Below are positions 60,901 through 64,000 of a stretch of DNA of 64,000 nt, one piece after another. The notes below the pieces were generated by a model, which saw only the letters and a list, made by a program, of their open reading frames with translations, was not told where the DNA came from and ran no database searches. Every line of letters begins with the position of its first letter. Position 1 is the first letter of the stretch. Source of the DNA: Candidatus Acidiferrum typicum (GTDB lineage: Bacteria; Acidobacteriota; Terriglobia; Acidiferrales; UBA7541); the NCBI GenBank assembly GCA_002478115.1, contig DLMH01000020.1, positions 1 through 64,000 on the forward strand, in the 5' to 3' direction. The position numbers were made by a program, and so were the translations under genes.

Positions 60901-62109
60901 CGAGCCGGTGTCGCCGGTGGCCAGAATCACCGTTATCCCTTGCGCCGCTGCCTGCTCCCAGAGATAGTAGTAAAACTGATTTCCTGCAGTACCGAGATCA
61001 GCCTCGCAATCCCCGAAGCTCTCGCTCAGGATCGGCGCTAGATTATTTTCGATAATGTAATTTGCCGAAAGATCGATGCCCGCAGCCCCTAACCCGATAA
61101 CCGAGTCTTGGGAGACAACCAGATCGATCGTCGCTCCCTGCGCTACCGCTCCCGCCCATTCGACGTCCAGATCTGCTTCGGCTTCGTCGCCACTCACAGA
61201 ATCGGGCCCCTGAATGCCCGGGTCCGGTCCGTTCAGAATGACGTTGCTGGCGGTGAAATTTTGCGCAAGGTCGAAGAGGCTGCGGAATTCTTGCACGTCG
61301 AGGACATTAATGTTGGAATCCTGAACAATAGCGATGGGAACGCCCGAGCCAAAAAGGTTGCCGGGCACGTTGTAGATCTTGGCAAAATCTGCCGGCGCAA
61401 CCCCATAGCACGGCCCACTGCCGCAGGTGAAAGTGACGGCCGGCTTCGGCCCGGTCCCCGTGACGTTCGTGCTTTGGAAATTCTTCACCCGGCGCATCAG
61501 TGACTTTGGCCGGAAGTTATGGAGGCCTCTCACACCCGCCAGCACCGGCGCCAGCGCTGCCGGAATCTGCGGGTCGCTCACGTTCGCAACATGTTGTTCG
61601 CCATGCACTAGAAAATTGTGAATGTCGGTGTGAAATGCGTTCCGCACCTGGCCAACATTTCCGGAAAACTCGATGGTGGTGCGGCCCGCTCCCACCTTCA
61701 CATTCTGAAATCCGTGAGACTGCAACCAGCCCGTCACCGCCTGAATGTCTGCATCCGCCGGACCGAACTGATTCGCGAATTGCGTTGGCGTGAGCCAAGC
61801 GTGGTAATTCGGGGAAGACTTGTCTTGCTGCTGGTCGAGCAATTGCCGCAGCGTCGCCTCCTGGGCGTTGCTGCGCTTCAGCAGCAACAACATCCGCGTC
61901 GCCGGCTGCGCATCGCTCACCGCCCCTTGGTCAAATTCCGGTCGCGCCAGCGGGTGCACATTGCCCGGCAGCGTCACCGTCCGCGTGTCGTCCACGGCTT
62001 CCACCACGCGCGCTGGCACTGTCACTTGCTGGGCCCACGCCGCCTGTCCTGCCAGCAGCAGGGTCACGGCACACAAAATCATCCAGCTCTTCGTTCTTAG
62101 AATCTTCAT
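57994..62109 (-). CDS. Very large S53-family (sedolisin/kumamolisin-like) peptidase with Ig-like repeats
   Basis: The 1371-residue protein has a signal peptide, a pro-kumamolisin activation domain (~50-195) and a catalytic domain (~225-650). The charge-relay pair is E311 and D315 in SGDEAEADLDVEW, the oxyanion Asp is D400 in ATGDTGSD, and Ser595 lies in GGTSAAAP. A calcium loop YDTVTGNNS follows. Roughly five Ig-like or Big repeats come next. Then there are two hydrophobic segments, an internal LGC followed by a poly-Gly tract, and one more Ig domain to the end. It is probably an exported, acid-active endopeptidase for extracellular protein. The internal hydrophobic pair is odd for a secreted enzyme. 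GGGGAG lies ~12 bases before the ATG. Confidence 0.88.
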   Translation of the reverse strand: MKILRTKSWMILCAVTLLLAGQAAWAQQVTVPARVVEAVDDTRTVTLPGNVHPLARPEFDQGAVSDAQPATRMLLLLKRSNAQEATLRQLLDQQQDKSSPNYHAWLTPTQFANQFGPADADIQAVTGWLQSHGFQNVKVGAGRTTIEFSGNVGQVRNAFHTDIHNFLVHGEQHVANVSDPQIPAALAPVLAGVRGLHNFRPKSLMRRVKNFQSTNVTGTGPKPAVTFTCGSGPCYGVAPADFAKIYNVPGNLFGSGVPIAIVQDSNINVLDVQEFRSLFDLAQNFTASNVILNGPDPGIQGPDSVSGDEAEADLDVEWAGAVAQGATIDLVVSQDSVIGLGAAGIDLSANYIIENNLAPILSESFGDCEADLGTAGNQFYYYLWEQAAAQGITVILATGDTGSDSCDAGSSTPLDYSVSGLSVSGLASTPFNVALGGTDFQNGTLPSVYWNTTNGTPPWSALSYIPESTWNSGCAATAVAGNIGLNTCRVTTITTNTNNGSLADLEGGGGGQSNCATLNSAGTACTAGNAKPAWQNGVSTDTYRDIPDVSLYSAVNTPSNTFYLTCEADSAQQGGNACSLVAGQTPEITPVGGTSAAAPAFAGIMALIVQQQGGEPAGRQGNANYVLYQLYKKNTAGTICASNTASVSAKGCIFYDTVTGNNSVACAGSSPNCSNTSSSANQYGVLVDPSNKSNPAFLAVAGYDKATGLGSVNVANLATAWHTASFDTTTTALTTTATGTIPHGNTVSFTVNVTSASGVPTGSVSLIASPPGSSPVGIGVFTNSTSSSTLPTFVLSNGSAAITTNLLPGGTNYPVVAQYAGDGTFAPGTSTPVNVTVSKESSLTTLSMWTYDTGTLLYDIAAPNPVVYGTTPYVMRVDVTNLANKPCDANEVPCPTGTITETYDGQPLNDFPNTQTGTSSNSASLNGLGYLEDLPINLPGGSHTIAAAYAGDNSYNASTSVAFPLSVSAAPTATYVSANTATPTTTTTVTLTATVATPSGGVGPTGTVTFYANNTINLGGVTVVPTAASGLNTTTPVDAYATATLTHTFATAGTYTVSAVYTSGDTNYAGSNSTASSGNLSLTVTQSTGTGSFTLAGTTVTPVTAGGSGTSTITLTPTGGFTGSVGITCGTALPGVTCLPLNVTVPSSGNGTGTLTVNVAAPSSTMTAMNFPETRTFRAAIFPAAPSLRSGWWTLSGGTGLAAILLLFLPGRKRYRAALGLALMCVLSFTLGCGGGGGGGGGGGTTPTVTHLTVSSTKLVAAPTTSITVSATVTGGTPTGNVEFLVDGAILGTAPVANGTTGNITVTGAQAPPFLELVGTHTVSASYLGDTTTGASSSGTLHVTVTGTAQLPIAANPASSNVSPTISLTIN

Positions 62110-62289
62110 AATTTTCTTAAACTCCCCAGCGTCTTTTTCGCAATCTTCCCGGGCTCTTTTGGCAGGAATGGTGTGCCTCCGCCCCTTACGCAGACACTCT
62201 TCATGCTGTCTCTTTCAGATGCCCTAGGACAGGAAACGGTTTGCTCCCCTTAGGCGCCGTAAGTCCCTCTTTATATAACACCTTTCCGG

Positions 62290-64000
62290 CTAATTTAGTT
62301 GTACCTGAAAATCGGCCGGGTGCGAAATTCCGCTGCTCGAGGCCGCCGTAATCCCCAAATTGACCACTCCCAGCACTTCCTGGTTGATCGTCGGGGAAAC
62401 TGACGGCAGCGTGTTGGCGTCGCCGAAATAGTGCGCCGCCATGGGATGAGACCCAACCGCCAGCGTATCCGTGGTAAACTTCGCGTTCCCCCCAATCACT
62501 CCCACCAGGGCGCTATAGGGCTGGCCGTTATCATAGACTTGCACTTGGCCCAAGGGGTTCGCGCTGGCATTGACCTGCACGATCAGCGTCAATGGCTGCT
62601 GATACACGACCCGCAAGTTCGAACTCGAAAGCGTCGTCGTGGTCGGCGCCTTCGCACCCCCTCCTCCCCCGCCGCCGCTCCCTCCTCCGCACCCCAGCAT
62701 CAGGCTCACTACGCAAACCGTCCAGCCGCTGGCAAAGGCCAGCCGCCGGGCGCCCTTTCTTCCACCCGTGTCCCACACCGCCAAGCCCAGCATGCCCATC
62801 CCCACCAGCAGCCCAGACGCCATCCACCCGTTCGCTGTTCCCGCCGCGCCCGACATGGTCCGCAAAGCCGCCCCAGCCGTCGTCGTGGTGGGAGTCAGTT
62901 GCAGTTGCGTTGTCGCTGTGGTTTGCCCCGCAGCAACCGTCACGCTCGACGAAGAAAACGAGCACGCATATCCCGCGGGCAAAACTGTCGTCCCCGTGGG
63001 GCACGTCAAATTGATCGTTCCCGTAAAGCCGCCCGACGCCGTGATCGTCACCGTCGCCATACCCGCGCTGCCCGCCACAAACGCCACCGGGTTCGGCGAT
63101 ACACTCACGCTGAAGTCCCCCGACGTCATCGGTTGGCTCGCGGAGTCCGCCGCCTGCCAGTTGTTGTCCCCGCGATAATGCGCTTTCAGGCTGTGCACTC
63201 CGGGCGCGAATGTCTTGCGTATCGCGAACACACTGATATTCCCCGCGCCCACCGTCAGGTTCTGCGCGGTGATGAGCTGCGCCGCCCCGCCATTCAACGA
63301 ATCCCAAAACTCCACCACTCCCGTGGGATAGGCCAGCCAACCATTGCTCGGAATGCCCGCCACGCTGACGTTGACGCTGACTTCCTGATTTGCATTCGCC
63401 GCACTCGGCGCGCTCAATGTCACCGTTGGCGTGCCCTTGCTCACGCTAAAAGCCAGCGGCGGCGCGCTCGCCGATGCCCCGTAGTTTGCGTCCCCTGAAT
63501 ACTCCGCATAAAGCGTCACGTTCCCCGCCTGTGGCCACGCAATGGTGATTTGCGCGGTCCCGTCGTTTCCCAGCGCCACCGCTGTGCTGCGCGGCCCCAC
63601 CGCGTCCCACAACGTCACGGCACCCGTCACTCCACTAGCGCCTGAAGGCGTGACCGCAACGCGAAAGCTCCCCGTGCTTCCCAGCGTTATGGGCAGCGTC
63701 ACGGCCGTCAGCGTCGTCGCGCTCGTCTTCGTCCCACCATTCGTGCTCACATTCACGGCAAACAGCGATTCGTTCTGATTGCCGCTCGGCACGCTCGCAT
63801 AGTTCGCGTCGCTGCTTCCATCGTAGCTGGCGCCAAACTTGTGCGTCCCCACCACGAGGTTGCTCACGATCATCGAAGCTTGCGCCTGTGTCCCGAAAAA
63901 TCCGCCCGTTTGCAGCGGCACGGTGGTGCCAATCGCCACTCCATTGTCCGTAAACTGAATTGTCCCCGTGGCCGCCTGCGTCCCAGATCCCGCTACAACC
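62290..64000 (-). CDS. Large Ig-like-repeat surface protein, N terminus beyond the window
   Basis: An open frame reads in from the right edge and stops at 62290; 570 residues are visible. It consists of tandem Ig-like domains of the Big/DUF type, with the recurrent A(E/S/H)Y.GD.NY motif (AEYSGDANYGASASAP, ASYDGSSDANYASVPSG, AHYRGDNNWQAADSAS). Toward the C terminus come hydrophobic stretches, a basic patch (GGRKGARR), then VCVVSLMLGCGGGSGGG and a last Ig domain. This tail plan is the same as that of the S53 peptidase gene downstream. Any enzymatic head, such as another S53 domain, would lie outside the window. Confidence 0.8.
   Translation of the reverse strand, partial: VVAGSGTQAATGTIQFTDNGVAIGTTVPLQTGGFFGTQAQASMIVSNLVVGTHKFGASYDGSSDANYASVPSGNQNESLFAVNVSTNGGTKTSATTLTAVTLPITLGSTGSFRVAVTPSGASGVTGAVTLWDAVGPRSTAVALGNDGTAQITIAWPQAGNVTLYAEYSGDANYGASASAPPLAFSVSKGTPTVTLSAPSAANANQEVSVNVSVAGIPSNGWLAYPTGVVEFWDSLNGGAAQLITAQNLTVGAGNISVFAIRKTFAPGVHSLKAHYRGDNNWQAADSASQPMTSGDFSVSVSPNPVAFVAGSAGMATVTITASGGFTGTINLTCPTGTTVLPAGYACSFSSSSVTVAAGQTTATTQLQLTPTTTTAGAALRTMSGAAGTANGWMASGLLVGMGMLGLAVWDTGGRKGARRLAFASGWTVCVVSLMLGCGGGSGGGGGGGAKAPTTTTLSSSNLRVVYQQPLTLIVQVNASANPLGQVQVYDNGQPYSALVGVIGGNAKFTTDTLAVGSHPMAAHYFGDANTLPSVSPTINQEVLGVVNLGITAASSSGISHPADFQVQLN

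Overview
The window looks like chromosome from a GC-rich, Gram-negative soil or sediment bacterium. The best guess is an Acidobacteriota of the Koribacter/Terriglobia type. The pointers are FecR proteins with tryptophan-rich DUF6600-like segments, S53 peptidases fused to long Ig-like arrays, many PilZ proteins, multihaem cytochromes beside NHL propellers, and palindromic intergenic repeats. No rRNA, tRNA or taxonomic marker is present, so this is inference.

Layout. 0-4.3 kb is accessory DNA: the tail of a transposase, an unknown 435-aa protein, a small membrane protein, and a VapBC-type toxin-antitoxin pair bracketed by two ~90-bp direct repeats, then a block of palindromic repeats. 4.3-13.2 kb holds single genes: a TrbI-like exported protein, a glutamine synthetase-family enzyme, a PilZ protein, an NTF2-like exported protein, a sigma-54 activator whose receiver lacks the phospho-acceptor Asp, an M50 protease and an alcohol dehydrogenase. 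13.9-23.8 kb is the most striking region, a co-directional set of eight genes: small membrane protein, 16-haem cytochrome, NHL propeller, tetrahaem cytochrome with its own terminator, SurA/PpiC foldase, ~600-aa outer-membrane barrel, second NHL propeller, and a cytochrome with 11 CXXCH plus one CX3CH. I read it as a transmembrane electron conduit with a possible polymerising tetrahaem subunit. 24-27.9 kb carries an exported methyltransferase-like protein, two paralogous membrane-anchored TPR proteins and an FG-GAP protein.

28.0-33.6 kb is a heavy-metal RND efflux operon (outer-membrane factor, lipoprotein adaptor, CusA/CzcA-type pump). 33.8-38.4 kb is pyruvate:ferredoxin oxidoreductase overlapping a dihydroorotate-dehydrogenase-like gene, behind a CRP/FNR-type palindrome. 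38.6-45.5 kb is a compact protocatechuate (beta-ketoadipate) locus: pcaFHGBDC on the minus strand, divergent from an acyl-CoA thioesterase and pobA, with an inverted repeat between. Together they take 4-hydroxybenzoyl-CoA or 4-hydroxybenzoate to 3-oxoadipate; the CoA transferase pcaIJ is not in the window. A window with oxygen-dependent ring cleavage, PFOR and an electron conduit suggests a facultative or micro-oxic respiratory life.

46-64 kb holds an OmpR-type regulator, a BNR-repeat exported protein, two tandem FecR/DUF6600 proteins, a flavin reductase, a 211-bp MITE-like element, a family-2 glycosyltransferase, a YdjC/HpnK-like deacetylase, two overlapping PilZ genes, a very large S53 peptidase with Ig repeats, and an Ig-repeat protein running off the right edge. 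By eye the plus strand is mostly G-rich at ~7-45.5 kb and C-rich at ~46-64 kb whatever the gene direction, so the ~45.5-46.1 kb gap may be a rearrangement boundary.
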